64,000 nt of DNA from the NCBI RefSeq assembly GCF_001507645.1, contig NZ_CP013909.1, positions 4,526,001-4,590,000 on the forward strand. The letters run 5' to 3'. Position 1 is the first letter of the stretch. Each line of letters begins with the position of its first letter. A program made the translations under genes and the position numbers. Source of the DNA: Hymenobacter sedentarius. Its GTDB lineage: Bacteria; Bacteroidota; Bacteroidia; Cytophagales; Hymenobacteraceae. The notes beneath the pieces are model-generated. The model was not told the origin of the DNA, did no database searches, and saw nothing but the letters and a program-made list of their open reading frames with translations. Below, piece after piece: positions 43,951-52,051 of this stretch.

Positions 43951-46581
43951 ATGACGATACCCGCCCTACCCCTTCGCCCGCTTCGGTATATGCTTGCTGG
44001 CAGTCGTTATCTGTTTTTTCTTGCGCTGCTTTATCAAACGATTGTGCCAGTCGTAGCCCAAGTCCTAGGGGGCGAACGGGAGCCCAGCGGCGATGTCTTC
44101 GTGGATAAGAAAGGCGTGCTGCGCTGGCAGAAAGGCAAGCAGGAAGTGGCTTTGTTTGGCGTTAACTACACCACGCCGTTTGCCTACTCCTACCGGGCCC
44201 ACCAGAAGCTGGGCGTGCCCCACGAGCAGGCCATTGCGCAGGACGTGTACCACCTGGCGCGGCTGGGCGTCGATGCGTTTCGGGTGCACGTGTGGGACGT
44301 GGAAATCACGGACACCACCGGCAACTTGCTGGAGAACGAGCACCTGCGCCTGCTCGACTTCCTGGTGAATCAGCTCAAGCAGCGCGGCATAAAAATCATC
44401 CTTACGCCCATTGCTTACTGGAACAACGGCTACCCCGAGAAGGACACCGGCACGGGCTTTTCCAGCATCTATTCCAAGAGCCAGGCCTACACCAACCCGC
44501 ACGCCATCGCGGCCCAGGAGCGCTACCTCACGCAGTTTCTCAACCACCGCAACCCCTACACCCAGCAGCTCAACCGCGCCGACCCGAACATCATCGCCTT
44601 TGAGGTGTGCAACGAGCCCAAGTACCACAAGCCCGAAGCCGAAATCACCAGCTTTGCCGACCGCATGGCCCAGGCCATTCGGGCCACGGGCTGCCGCAAG
44701 CCGGTGTTCTACAACGTGTCGGAAAACCCCGACGTGTACGAGGCCGTGCTCAACGCCAAGGTCGACGGCCTCACGTTTCAGTGGTACCCGCAGGGGCTGG
44801 TGAGCAACCACACGCTGCGCGGCAACTTCCTGCCGTTTGTGGACCAGTACCCCATCCCCTACCGCCAGGATGCGCGCTTCACCTCCAAGGCCAAGATGGT
44901 GTACGAGTTCGAGTCGGCCGACATTATCCAGCCGGTGATGTACCCGTTTATGGCGCGCAGCTTACGCGAGGCCGGCTTTCAGTGGGCCACGCAGTTTGCC
45001 TACGACCCCCTGGCCATTGCCTACGCCAACACCGAATACCAGACCCACTACCTCAACCTGGCCTACACGCCGGCCAAGGCCCTGAGTTTGCTGATTGCGG
45101 GCAAAGTGTTCCGGAACGTGAAGCGCGGGCAGACCTTCGGGCGCTACCCGCAGGATTCCGTCTTCAACGGCTTCCATGTGAGCTACCGCCGGGGCCTGAG
45201 CGAGATGAACACGCCGGAGGAATTCTACTACACCGCCAACACGGCCACGGCCCCTGCGCAAGCGGCCAAGCTGCAGCACGTGGCCGGCGTGGGCTCATCG
45301 GCAGTTGTGCGCTACAGCGGCACGGGCGCCTACTTCCTCGACAAGCTGGCCTCTGGTGTGTGGCGCCTCGAGGTGATGCCCGACGCCGTGGCCATCCGCG
45401 ACCCGTTTGAGAGAGCCTCGCTCAGCAAGCCCGTCACGCAGATACTGTGGAACGAGCAGCCACTGCAAATTGAGCTAAGTGACCTGGGCCAAAACTTCTC
45501 CTTGAAAGGCCTGAACGAAGGCAACACCGCCCAAACCCAGGCCACCGCGGGCAGCACCACCGTGCGGCCCGGCGTGTACTTACTGGCCGCCGCCGGCAAG
45601 TCCACTACTGCCTTCACCGCACAAACCGCCTTCCACCACCTCAAGCTAGGCGAATTTGTGGCGCCGGCCCCCAGCGCGCTGGGCCCCCAGGTGCGGCACA
45701 CCGCGCCCGCCCAGGCCATGACCGGCCAGCCGCTGCGCATCGCTGCCACCCTCACCGGCCTGGCTCCCACCGACAGCGTGTTTCTGGTAGCTCAACATTA
45801 CTACGGCCGCACCCGCACGCTGCCCATGACCAGCACCGCCTACGCCACCGTGGAAACCACCGTGCCCGCCGACCTGCTCTACGCCGGCCAGCTCCGCTAC
45901 TGGATAGTGTTGCGAAAAGGCGCCCAGGCCCTCACTTTCCCCGGCGGTTTCAGCGGCCAGCCCCGCGACTGGGACTACACCCACCCCGAGCACTACGAAG
46001 TGCCCATTGTGGGGCCCGGCACGCCGCTGCCGCTCTTCCAGGCCAACCAGGACCAGGACCGCATCGAGGCCCAAGGCATTGCGCCCAATACCTGGACTGA
46101 CTACGTGACCATGCCCGACGGCGCCCTAGCCCTGCGCCTGCTGCAAGGCCCGCCGCGCCCCGGGCAGCCAGCCCCCACCGGCCCCGCCGCCAGCCTGCGC
46201 GTGTACTTCGGCGATAGAATGGCTACCCGCCAGCCCGACCTAACCAACCTCAAGGAGCTGGTGGTGCGGGCCCGCAGCAGCCAGCCCAACGCCCGCGTCA
46301 CCGTGACTCTGGCCACCAAAGACGCCCACGCTTACTCTGCCTCGCTGCCGCTGGGCGCCGAAATGCAGGAAGTGCGCATTCCGCTGAGTGCCTTTCAGCC
46401 CGCCCCGCTGCTGCTGGTGCCGCGCCCCTACCCTGGCTTCCTGCCCCTCACGTTCCAGGCCGCCAGCCAGCCCCCCTTCAAGCTTGCCAATGCCGAAGTA
46501 CTGCAAGTAGTATGGGACGCGGCTCCTGCCACGGGCACCCCGGTTAACGTCGACATCGAGTGGGTTTTTCTACGCCGCTAA
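43951..46581 (+). CDS. Secreted GH5-like glycoside hydrolase with C-terminal beta domains
   Basis: An 876-residue protein. Residues 1-36 form a signal or anchor (YLFFLALLYQTIVPVVAQ). Residues 45-430 are a clan GH-A barrel: RVHVWDVE, acid/base Glu222 in FEVCNEPKYH and probable nucleophile Glu319 in MVYEFESAD, most like GH5. Residues 430-620 contain a small C-terminal beta domain as in many GH-A enzymes. The region from about 690 resembles a carbohydrate-binding beta sandwich, ending NVDIEWVFLRR. Exact substrate is unclear; the galK-galT genes divergent from it and the following GH2 enzyme suggest galactose-containing glycans. Confidence 0.85.
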   Translation: MTIPALPLRPLRYMLAGSRYLFFLALLYQTIVPVVAQVLGGEREPSGDVFVDKKGVLRWQKGKQEVALFGVNYTTPFAYSYRAHQKLGVPHEQAIAQDVYHLARLGVDAFRVHVWDVEITDTTGNLLENEHLRLLDFLVNQLKQRGIKIILTPIAYWNNGYPEKDTGTGFSSIYSKSQAYTNPHAIAAQERYLTQFLNHRNPYTQQLNRADPNIIAFEVCNEPKYHKPEAEITSFADRMAQAIRATGCRKPVFYNVSENPDVYEAVLNAKVDGLTFQWYPQGLVSNHTLRGNFLPFVDQYPIPYRQDARFTSKAKMVYEFESADIIQPVMYPFMARSLREAGFQWATQFAYDPLAIAYANTEYQTHYLNLAYTPAKALSLLIAGKVFRNVKRGQTFGRYPQDSVFNGFHVSYRRGLSEMNTPEEFYYTANTATAPAQAAKLQHVAGVGSSAVVRYSGTGAYFLDKLASGVWRLEVMPDAVAIRDPFERASLSKPVTQILWNEQPLQIELSDLGQNFSLKGLNEGNTAQTQATAGSTTVRPGVYLLAAAGKSTTAFTAQTAFHHLKLGEFVAPAPSALGPQVRHTAPAQAMTGQPLRIAATLTGLAPTDSVFLVAQHYYGRTRTLPMTSTAYATVETTVPADLLYAGQLRYWIVLRKGAQALTFPGGFSGQPRDWDYTHPEHYEVPIVGPGTPLPLFQANQDQDRIEAQGIAPNTWTDYVTMPDGALALRLLQGPPRPGQPAPTGPAASLRVYFGDRMATRQPDLTNLKELVVRARSSQPNARVTVTLATKDAHAYSASLPLGAEMQEVRIPLSAFQPAPLLLVPRPYPGFLPLTFQAASQPPFKLANAEVLQVVWDAAPATGTPVNVDIEWVFLRR

Positions 46582-46689
46582 GCTTATTCGGCCCGCTCAA
46601 TATTTAGCTAAAGGGACGTAACCACGTGTGTCTCTACAGCACTTTTAATAACAACCGCTCATCTGTTTTTCTGAGCATCACCATTAAGT

Positions 46690-49107
46690 ATGCCTGTTCC
46701 CTCCCAGCTATCTACTGCTGTGCTACGCTCCTGTGGCGGTATTTTTCTACTGGCGGCCCTGGGCCAATGCGCCGGCCAACCCGGCACGTCGGGGCACAGA
46801 ACCAAGGCTCCGGCGGTTATTACCAATTTCAACCAGGACTGGCAGTTTGTTAAGGATGTCGACACGACCGTGACGGCTGCGCTCTTTGCCAAAACCGGCG
46901 GGCCGGGTCAGTGGGCCACGGTTTCGCTGCCGCACACGCCGCGGATTGAGCCGGTAGTAACCGACCAGCAGCAGTGGCAGGGCGTGAGCTTCTACCGCAA
47001 GTTTTTCCGCGTGCCCTCGGATGGGCCGTACCCGCGGGTAACCGTTGAGTTCGGCGCCGCCATGCATACGGCTGATGTGTACCTCAACGGCCAGCGGCTG
47101 CAGCGGCACATGGGCGGCTACCTACCCTTCACCGTCGACATTTCAAAGCAGGTGAAATACAGCGAAGAAAACTGCCTCGTGGTGCGCCTCGACAACCGCG
47201 ACAACCCGGTGGTACCACCCGGCAAGCCCCTGAAGGGCCTCGACTTCAATTTCTACGGCGGCCTGTACCGGACCGTCAAATTGAGGCTTTGCAACCCGCT
47301 GTACATTTCCGATGCTGTGCAGGCGGGCCACGCGGCGGGCGGCGGCCTGCTGCTGCACTACGAAAACATCAGTTCTGAGAGCGCCACGCTGCATGTGCAA
47401 ACCGAGGTGCAAAACAACACGTCTGAGGATCAGAACGCCCAGGTGCGCACGGTGCTGTTCAACGAAAAGGGTAAGGAAGTGGCCCGGGGCCTGAGCGAGG
47501 CCATCAGCATGGCCCCTGCCGCTTTCGGGCAGGTAAAGCATCAGCTCACCATTGCCCAGCCGCAGCTGTGGTCGCCGGAGCAGCCCTACCTCTACCGCGT
47601 GGTGGTCGAAGTGCTACGCGACGGCAAAGTCATCGACCGCCAGCAAACCACCACCGGCGTGCGCAGCATCAAGTTCGCGGCCAAAACCCTCACCCTCAAC
47701 GGCCAACCGCTGCGCCTGCGCGGCACCAACCGCCACCAGGAATACCCCTACCTGGGCTACGCCATCTCGGACAATGCCCAGTACCGCGACGCCTGGAAAA
47801 TCAAGGACGCCGGCTTCAATTTCGTGCGCTGCTCGCACTACCCGCCCTCCCCGGCCTTCCTGCAGGCCTGCGACGAGCTGGGCCTGCTGGTGATGGACTC
47901 GACGCCGGGCTGGCAGTTTTTTGGCAACGAAGAGTTTGCCAAAAACAGCATGCAGAACATCCGCGACATGGTGCGGCGCGACCGCAACCACCCCAGCATT
48001 GTGCTGTGGGAGGCCGCCCTGAACGAAACCGACATGCCCAAGCCCTTCATGGACGCCGCCCACCGCGCCGTGCACGAAGAGCTGCCCTTCACTGAAAACG
48101 TGTACACCTGCGGCTGGCTCGACTACGCCTACGACGTCTTTATTCCGGCCCGCCAGCACCTCAAGGCGCCCGACTACTTTAACAAGTACGCCAAGGACAA
48201 GCCCCTGTTTCTGTGCGAGTACGGCGACTGGGAATACTACGCCCACAACGCCGGCTTCAATCAAACCGCCTTTTCGGGCCTGAAGGAATCGGAGCGCACC
48301 TCGCGGCAGCTGCGCGGGCAGGGCGAGCGGGCGCTGGCCCAGCAGGCGCTCAACTTCCAGGAAGCGCACAACGACAACTTCCGCGGCCCGGCCGTGGGCG
48401 ACGCCAACTGGCTGATGTTTGACTACAAGCGCGGCTACGCGCCGGATATCGAGTCGTCGGGCGTCGGCGACATTTTCCGGCTGCCCAAGTTCGCCTACTA
48501 CTTCTACCAGAGCCAGTACGGGCCCGTGGCCGACCGCAACGGCTTCGGCAAGCCCATGGCTTTCATTGCCAACTACTGGCAGCCCACCTCGGCAACGCAG
48601 GTAGTGGTGTACAGCAACTGCGACGAGGTGGAGCTGCAGCTCAACGGCAAGGCCGTGGCGCGCCAGCGGCCCGACGCCACCGCCTTCTCCGACCGGTTGG
48701 CCCGCGCGCCGTTCACGTTCAAGGTGCCGGCGTTCGCGCCGGGCACGCTGCGGGCCGTGGCCTACCGCAACGGCAAGCCGGCCGCCACCGCCGAGCGGCG
48801 CACGCCCGGCGCGGCCCACCACCTGCAGCTCAGCTACGACCGCAGCGGCCGCGACGCCGGCCAGCAGGACGTGGTATTCGTGTACGCCGCCGTGGTCGAT
48901 GTCAACGGCACGGTGCTGCCGGAGGCCACCGCCGCCATCCGCTTCGCCGCGCAAGGCCATGCCGAGCTGGTGGGCGACAACCCCGTGCGGGCCGAAGCCG
49001 GCATGGCTACCGTGCTGCTGAAAACCGGCCTGGGCAGCGGCGCGGTGCAACTCACGGCCACCGCCGACGGCTTGCCCAGCGCCTCGCTCAAGCTTACCAT
49101 TCGGTAA
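46690..49107 (+). CDS. Secreted GH2 beta-galactosidase-like lipoprotein
   Basis: An 805-residue protein with a lipobox (GIFLLAALGQCAG, Cys27). GH2 domains in order: sugar-binding domain (about 45-205, with FYRKFFRV and GGYLPFTVDIS), immunoglobulin-like domain (205-325), barrel (326-600) with acid/base Glu446 in EAALNETDMP and nucleophile Glu510 in LFLCEYGDWEY, then two C-terminal beta domains. The GTNRHQEYP motif is typical of beta-galactosidases in this family. It starts 108 bp after the GH5-like gene on the same strand. Together they could release galactose for the galK-galT enzymes. Confidence 0.9.
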   Translation: MPVPSQLSTAVLRSCGGIFLLAALGQCAGQPGTSGHRTKAPAVITNFNQDWQFVKDVDTTVTAALFAKTGGPGQWATVSLPHTPRIEPVVTDQQQWQGVSFYRKFFRVPSDGPYPRVTVEFGAAMHTADVYLNGQRLQRHMGGYLPFTVDISKQVKYSEENCLVVRLDNRDNPVVPPGKPLKGLDFNFYGGLYRTVKLRLCNPLYISDAVQAGHAAGGGLLLHYENISSESATLHVQTEVQNNTSEDQNAQVRTVLFNEKGKEVARGLSEAISMAPAAFGQVKHQLTIAQPQLWSPEQPYLYRVVVEVLRDGKVIDRQQTTTGVRSIKFAAKTLTLNGQPLRLRGTNRHQEYPYLGYAISDNAQYRDAWKIKDAGFNFVRCSHYPPSPAFLQACDELGLLVMDSTPGWQFFGNEEFAKNSMQNIRDMVRRDRNHPSIVLWEAALNETDMPKPFMDAAHRAVHEELPFTENVYTCGWLDYAYDVFIPARQHLKAPDYFNKYAKDKPLFLCEYGDWEYYAHNAGFNQTAFSGLKESERTSRQLRGQGERALAQQALNFQEAHNDNFRGPAVGDANWLMFDYKRGYAPDIESSGVGDIFRLPKFAYYFYQSQYGPVADRNGFGKPMAFIANYWQPTSATQVVVYSNCDEVELQLNGKAVARQRPDATAFSDRLARAPFTFKVPAFAPGTLRAVAYRNGKPAATAERRTPGAAHHLQLSYDRSGRDAGQQDVVFVYAAVVDVNGTVLPEATAAIRFAAQGHAELVGDNPVRAEAGMATVLLKTGLGSGAVQLTATADGLPSASLKLTIR

Positions 49108-49108
49108 A

Positions 49109-49172
49109 AAAACAGCCCAACAAAAAAGGGGCGGCCCCTTGCGGAACCGCCTCTTTTTTGTTGGGCTGTTTT
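49109..49172. terminator. Large bidirectional terminator hairpin
   Basis: A 26-bp stem (49109-49134 with 49147-49172) with one mismatch and A/T runs inside and outside. It lies between the convergent GH2 and HMA genes and can serve both. Confidence 0.85.
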
Positions 49173-49191
49173 CTGGAGCTGACGCGCCCGA

Positions 49192-49407
49192 TTAGGACGC
49201 CAGCGGCTGGATGTCGAACCCGGCGGCTTCCACGGCCTTCACTACCTGATTAGGCGTAGCTTCCGTACCGCTCACGGTCAGGATTTTATCGGCATTAGCA
49301 GTGTCTACCTGCCAGTTATTGGCGCCCACTTCCTGGTTTAGGCTGGGGGTTACGGCCTTGATGCAGCTGCCGCAATTGATGTTGGTTTTAAAACGAAGCG
49401 TGGACAT
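49192..49407 (-). CDS. Heavy-metal-associated (HMA) domain protein, CopZ-like
   Basis: The ATG at 49407 (MSTLRFKTNINCGSCIKAV) gives 71 residues, the length of a free metallochaperone. The metal site is Cys12-x2-Cys15 (NCGSC) in the expected loop, and the end GFDIQPL matches the ferredoxin-like fold. It probably carries Cu+ in the cytoplasm. The usual Met before GxCxxC motifs is replaced (TNINCGSC). The neighbouring genes are metal-related, but no P-type ATPase is in the window. Confidence 0.88.
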   Translation of the reverse strand: MSTLRFKTNINCGSCIKAVTPSLNQEVGANNWQVDTANADKILTVSGTEATPNQVVKAVEAAGFDIQPLAS

Positions 49408-49570
49408 AATCGGGAAGTTAATAAGTATGGGTAAACCCCGGCAGCTGGTGAAAAAAATGGCTGCCGGAATAGCCCCGGTAAAGCTACCAACTACAACACC
49501 GCGGCCTGGCACAGAATTACCCTGCAAACCTGCATAATTTTGCCGCGGCCACTCCGGCTGCGGCAGTGGC

Positions 49571-49807
49571 TTAGGACTTTTTCACCAGCTCCATTTCGCA
49601 GACAGGGCACTTGCCGGGCTTGGTGCTTTGGCTGCCGGCGCAGCCCATGGGGCACTCGTAGCGCGCCTCCACGGCCGGCGTAGCGCCGGGCTTGGCAGGA
49701 GACGCCGGAGTGGCGGTGGCGGCGGGCTTCTGGTGCTCGCAGCTGCTAGCCAGCAGGGCGCCCATCAATAAGGCAGGGAAAAGAAGGGAGCGAAAAGTAA
49801 GCGACAT
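49571..49807 (-). CDS. Small lipoprotein with heavy-metal-binding motif
   Basis: A 78-residue lipoprotein precursor (lipobox LLASSC, Cys23). After an Ala/Pro-rich spacer it has YECPMGCAGSQ and PGKCPVCEMELV, the Cys-rich motif found in heavy-metal-binding domains attached to Cu/Ag efflux proteins. The mature protein would sit on a periplasmic membrane face and bind copper or a similar ion. It lies between the HMA gene and the MbnH-type peroxidase gene, all on the same strand. Confidence 0.88.
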   Translation of the reverse strand: MSLTFRSLLFPALLMGALLASSCEHQKPAATATPASPAKPGATPAVEARYECPMGCAGSQSTKPGKCPVCEMELVKKS

Positions 49808-49970
49808 GGTGAGTAAAATTGGGCTGGCTGGCAGCTTCCAAAGCGGGGCTGCGTGGCGAAGCGTCGAACAGCAAATTTACGGCACAACGTTCCGGCTGCT
49901 GAAGCGCGGGCTACTCACTGCCGCCGCCGGCCCTGTCGGGGTGTTCTTGCGTAGTCTTGTTGCCCGGCAC

Positions 49971-51068
49971 TTACGGCTGGGGCCGGGAAAAGCGCGGGTC
50001 CTTGATAAAGGTGGAGTCCGTGAGGGTGCGCATGAAGGCCACGATTTTCGCCTTTTCGTCGGCCGTCAGGTCCAGGGTGAAGCTTTGCTGGCGCGGGTCG
50101 TTGGTGGTGTTGAGCAGCAGCGGGTCAATGTTGGGGCTGTTCAGGGCCACGTGCTCGTTGTAGTGGTCCACCACCTGCTCCAGGGTCGTGAAGCGGCCGT
50201 CGTGCATGTAGGGCGCCGTCAGGGCAATGTTGCGCAGCGAGGGCACCCGGAACTTGCCGTTGTCGGTGGGCAGGCCGGTGAGGGCGCCCAGGCCCAGGTC
50301 GGCGGGGCTCACGTCGAGGCCATTGTTGCTGAAGGTATGGTTGGTTTGCAGGTCGCCGCTGTGGCAGTCGCCGCAGTTGCCACCGCGCAGCGTGCCGTTG
50401 GGGTGCGTGCTGAACAGCACCAGGCCCTGCTGCTCGTAGGCGCTCAGGGCGGTGCGGTCGCCACGCCGGAACCGGTCGAAGCGCGAGTTGCTCGAAATAA
50501 GGGTGCGCTCAAATTGAGCCAGGGCCTTGAGCGTGTTGGCTTCGGTGATGGTGCTGCTGCCAAAGGCCTTGCGGAACAAGTCCTGGTACAGCGGCAGCTG
50601 CTGCAGGCGCGCCACGCCTGCGGCCAGCGACTGGTGCATCTCCACCGGCTTCTCGATGGGGATGCGGGCCTGGGCCTCCAGGGTGCTGGCGGCGCCGTCC
50701 CAGGTCAGCCGGGGCTCCCAGAGCAGGTTGGCGAGCGACATGGAGCTGCGCGCCGACACGGCCTGGTTCACACCCACGGCGTGGGCCCGCCCATCGGTGA
50801 AGGCCAGCTCCTGGCGATGACACGAACCGCACGAAACCGTACTGCTCACCGACAGCGCCGTTTCATAAAACAGCTGCCGGCCCAGCGCCACGCCTTCCAC
50901 CGTGAGGGCGTTGTCGGCGGGTTGGGCCGGGGCGGGCGGGAAGTTGCTGGGAATGGCAAGGTTGTAGGCCGTAGGCGGCGTCACCGCCGGGGCGTCGGGC
51001 TCCACGGGGGTTTGCTGGCAGCTAGCCAGGCCCAGCAGCAGCCCCAGTCCGACAAACGTCGCTCTCAT
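49971..51068 (-). CDS. Di-haem peroxidase of the MauG/MbnH type (lipoprotein)
   Basis: The ATG at 51068 (MRATFVGLGLLLGLASCQQ) gives 365 residues with lipobox Cys17. Two haem c sites are present: CGSCH (Cys80, Cys83, His84) and CGDCH (Cys232, Cys235, His236). Conserved family stretches are GRQLFYETALS, LANLLWEPRLTWDG and VPSLRNIALTAPYMHDGRF. It belongs to the cytochrome c peroxidase/MauG superfamily. Because the adjacent gene encodes an MbnP protein, this is best called MbnH-like; MbnH oxidises a Trp in MbnP to kynurenine, creating a copper site. It starts 18 bp after the mbnP-type gene stop. Confidence 0.93.
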   Translation of the reverse strand: MRATFVGLGLLLGLASCQQTPVEPDAPAVTPPTAYNLAIPSNFPPAPAQPADNALTVEGVALGRQLFYETALSVSSTVSCGSCHRQELAFTDGRAHAVGVNQAVSARSSMSLANLLWEPRLTWDGAASTLEAQARIPIEKPVEMHQSLAAGVARLQQLPLYQDLFRKAFGSSTITEANTLKALAQFERTLISSNSRFDRFRRGDRTALSAYEQQGLVLFSTHPNGTLRGGNCGDCHSGDLQTNHTFSNNGLDVSPADLGLGALTGLPTDNGKFRVPSLRNIALTAPYMHDGRFTTLEQVVDHYNEHVALNSPNIDPLLLNTTNDPRQQSFTLDLTADEKAKIVAFMRTLTDSTFIKDPRFSRPQP

Positions 51069-51086
51069 ACCTGGCCCGCCGGGCAC

Positions 51087-51863
51087 TTAGTTGTTGTGAA
51101 TGTGCTCCACGGTGAACATGCCCGCGGCGTAATTATCGGCCACGATGGGCGCCCAGGTGCTGCCGCTCTCCACCGAGTAGGTGGTGCCAAAGTTGACGTT
51201 CTTGGCCGGCGTGCTGCTCTCAAACATGGCCCGCACGTTGGCGTACATATGCACCTCGGGCACGTGGCCGTCTTTCACGGGCAGGGTGCTGCCGTGGAAA
51301 GCCAGCGTGATGGTACGGGCGCAGTTGGCCCCGCCAATGTCGAAGGTGAGCGAGCGGCCAGTGGACGCCTGCGGCGAGGTGCCGGCCATTTTCAGAAACA
51401 CGTACTCCTGGCTCCACTCCCAGTACAGGTCGTTGCTGTGGTTGAGGGGGCCGCTCTGGAAGGCGGCGTTGTTGTGCGCGGCGTCCACGCCCAGCACGAA
51501 GCTCATGCCGGTGTAGTCGCCCACGGGCACCTTATCCACCACGAAGTGCGACGAGCCGGCGGTGGCCGCGTCGATGAGGTAGTAGCTGTCGGGCACGGCG
51601 TAGCTGCTGCCGTCGGCCTTGGTCAGCTTCAGGTTCGATACTAGAAACTTGAACTTGGAAACCGTGAAGGTCTGGCCGTCGGCTTTGGTGTACGACTGGG
51701 CATTAAGCGTGAGCGGAGTGGTGCCCACCACGGGCTCCATCTCAATGGCGATGCTGCCGGTGGTACCCGCGGCCGGGTCGCTGGTCTTGCTGCCGCAACC
51801 CGCAAAAACCGCCGTGGCCAGCGGCAGGGACACCAGCAGCACAGACACAGAAAAAGGCTTCAT
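51087..51863 (-). CDS. MbnP family copper-binding protein
   Basis: The ATG at 51863 (MKPFSVSVLLVSLPLATAVF) gives 258 residues with lipobox AGC (Cys23). The family core is present: FTVSKFKFLVSNLKL, YYLIDAA, FVLGVDAAHNN (His130), DLYWEWSQEYVFLK (Trp148, Trp150) and PEVHMYANV (His205). The MbnP family is copper-binding and its Trp is modified by MbnH; one of the two Trp here is the probable target. First gene of the leftward mbnP-mbnH pair. Regulation by copper is expected but no operator was identified. Confidence 0.92.
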   Translation of the reverse strand: MKPFSVSVLLVSLPLATAVFAGCGSKTSDPAAGTTGSIAIEMEPVVGTTPLTLNAQSYTKADGQTFTVSKFKFLVSNLKLTKADGSSYAVPDSYYLIDAATAGSSHFVVDKVPVGDYTGMSFVLGVDAAHNNAAFQSGPLNHSNDLYWEWSQEYVFLKMAGTSPQASTGRSLTFDIGGANCARTITLAFHGSTLPVKDGHVPEVHMYANVRAMFESSTPAKNVNFGTTYSVESGSTWAPIVADNYAAGMFTVEHIHNN

Positions 51864-51985
51864 CTGGAATAAGTATGGGGCAACAGCCGGTGAGGTTGAG
51901 CAGCGACAAGCGAGGGATAGCCGTTCTGCGAAGTTACTCCTTCTCCAGCCCTTATTCATGAAGACGCCCGGGAGCCTTCCTTAAA

Positions 51986-52035
51986 GCCAGAACGATGTAG
52001 AGACGCAAAGTAGTGCGTCTCTACATCGTTCTGGC
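51986..52035. repeat. Perfect 22-bp palindromic repeat/terminator
   Basis: Arms 51986-52007 and 52014-52035 are exact complements around a six-base loop. The core GTAGAGACGCA is a repeat motif I associate with Hymenobacter genomes. It sits between the start of the mbnP gene and the end of the PAS kinase gene, both leftward, where it could stop read-through. Confidence 0.85.
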
Positions 52036-52051
52036 TAGCTCAACCTGGCTC

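Noticed and set aside
49692..51644. Long open frame antisense to the MbnP/MbnH genes
   Set aside because: It spans two well-defined opposite-strand genes and their gap, and lacks any motif.
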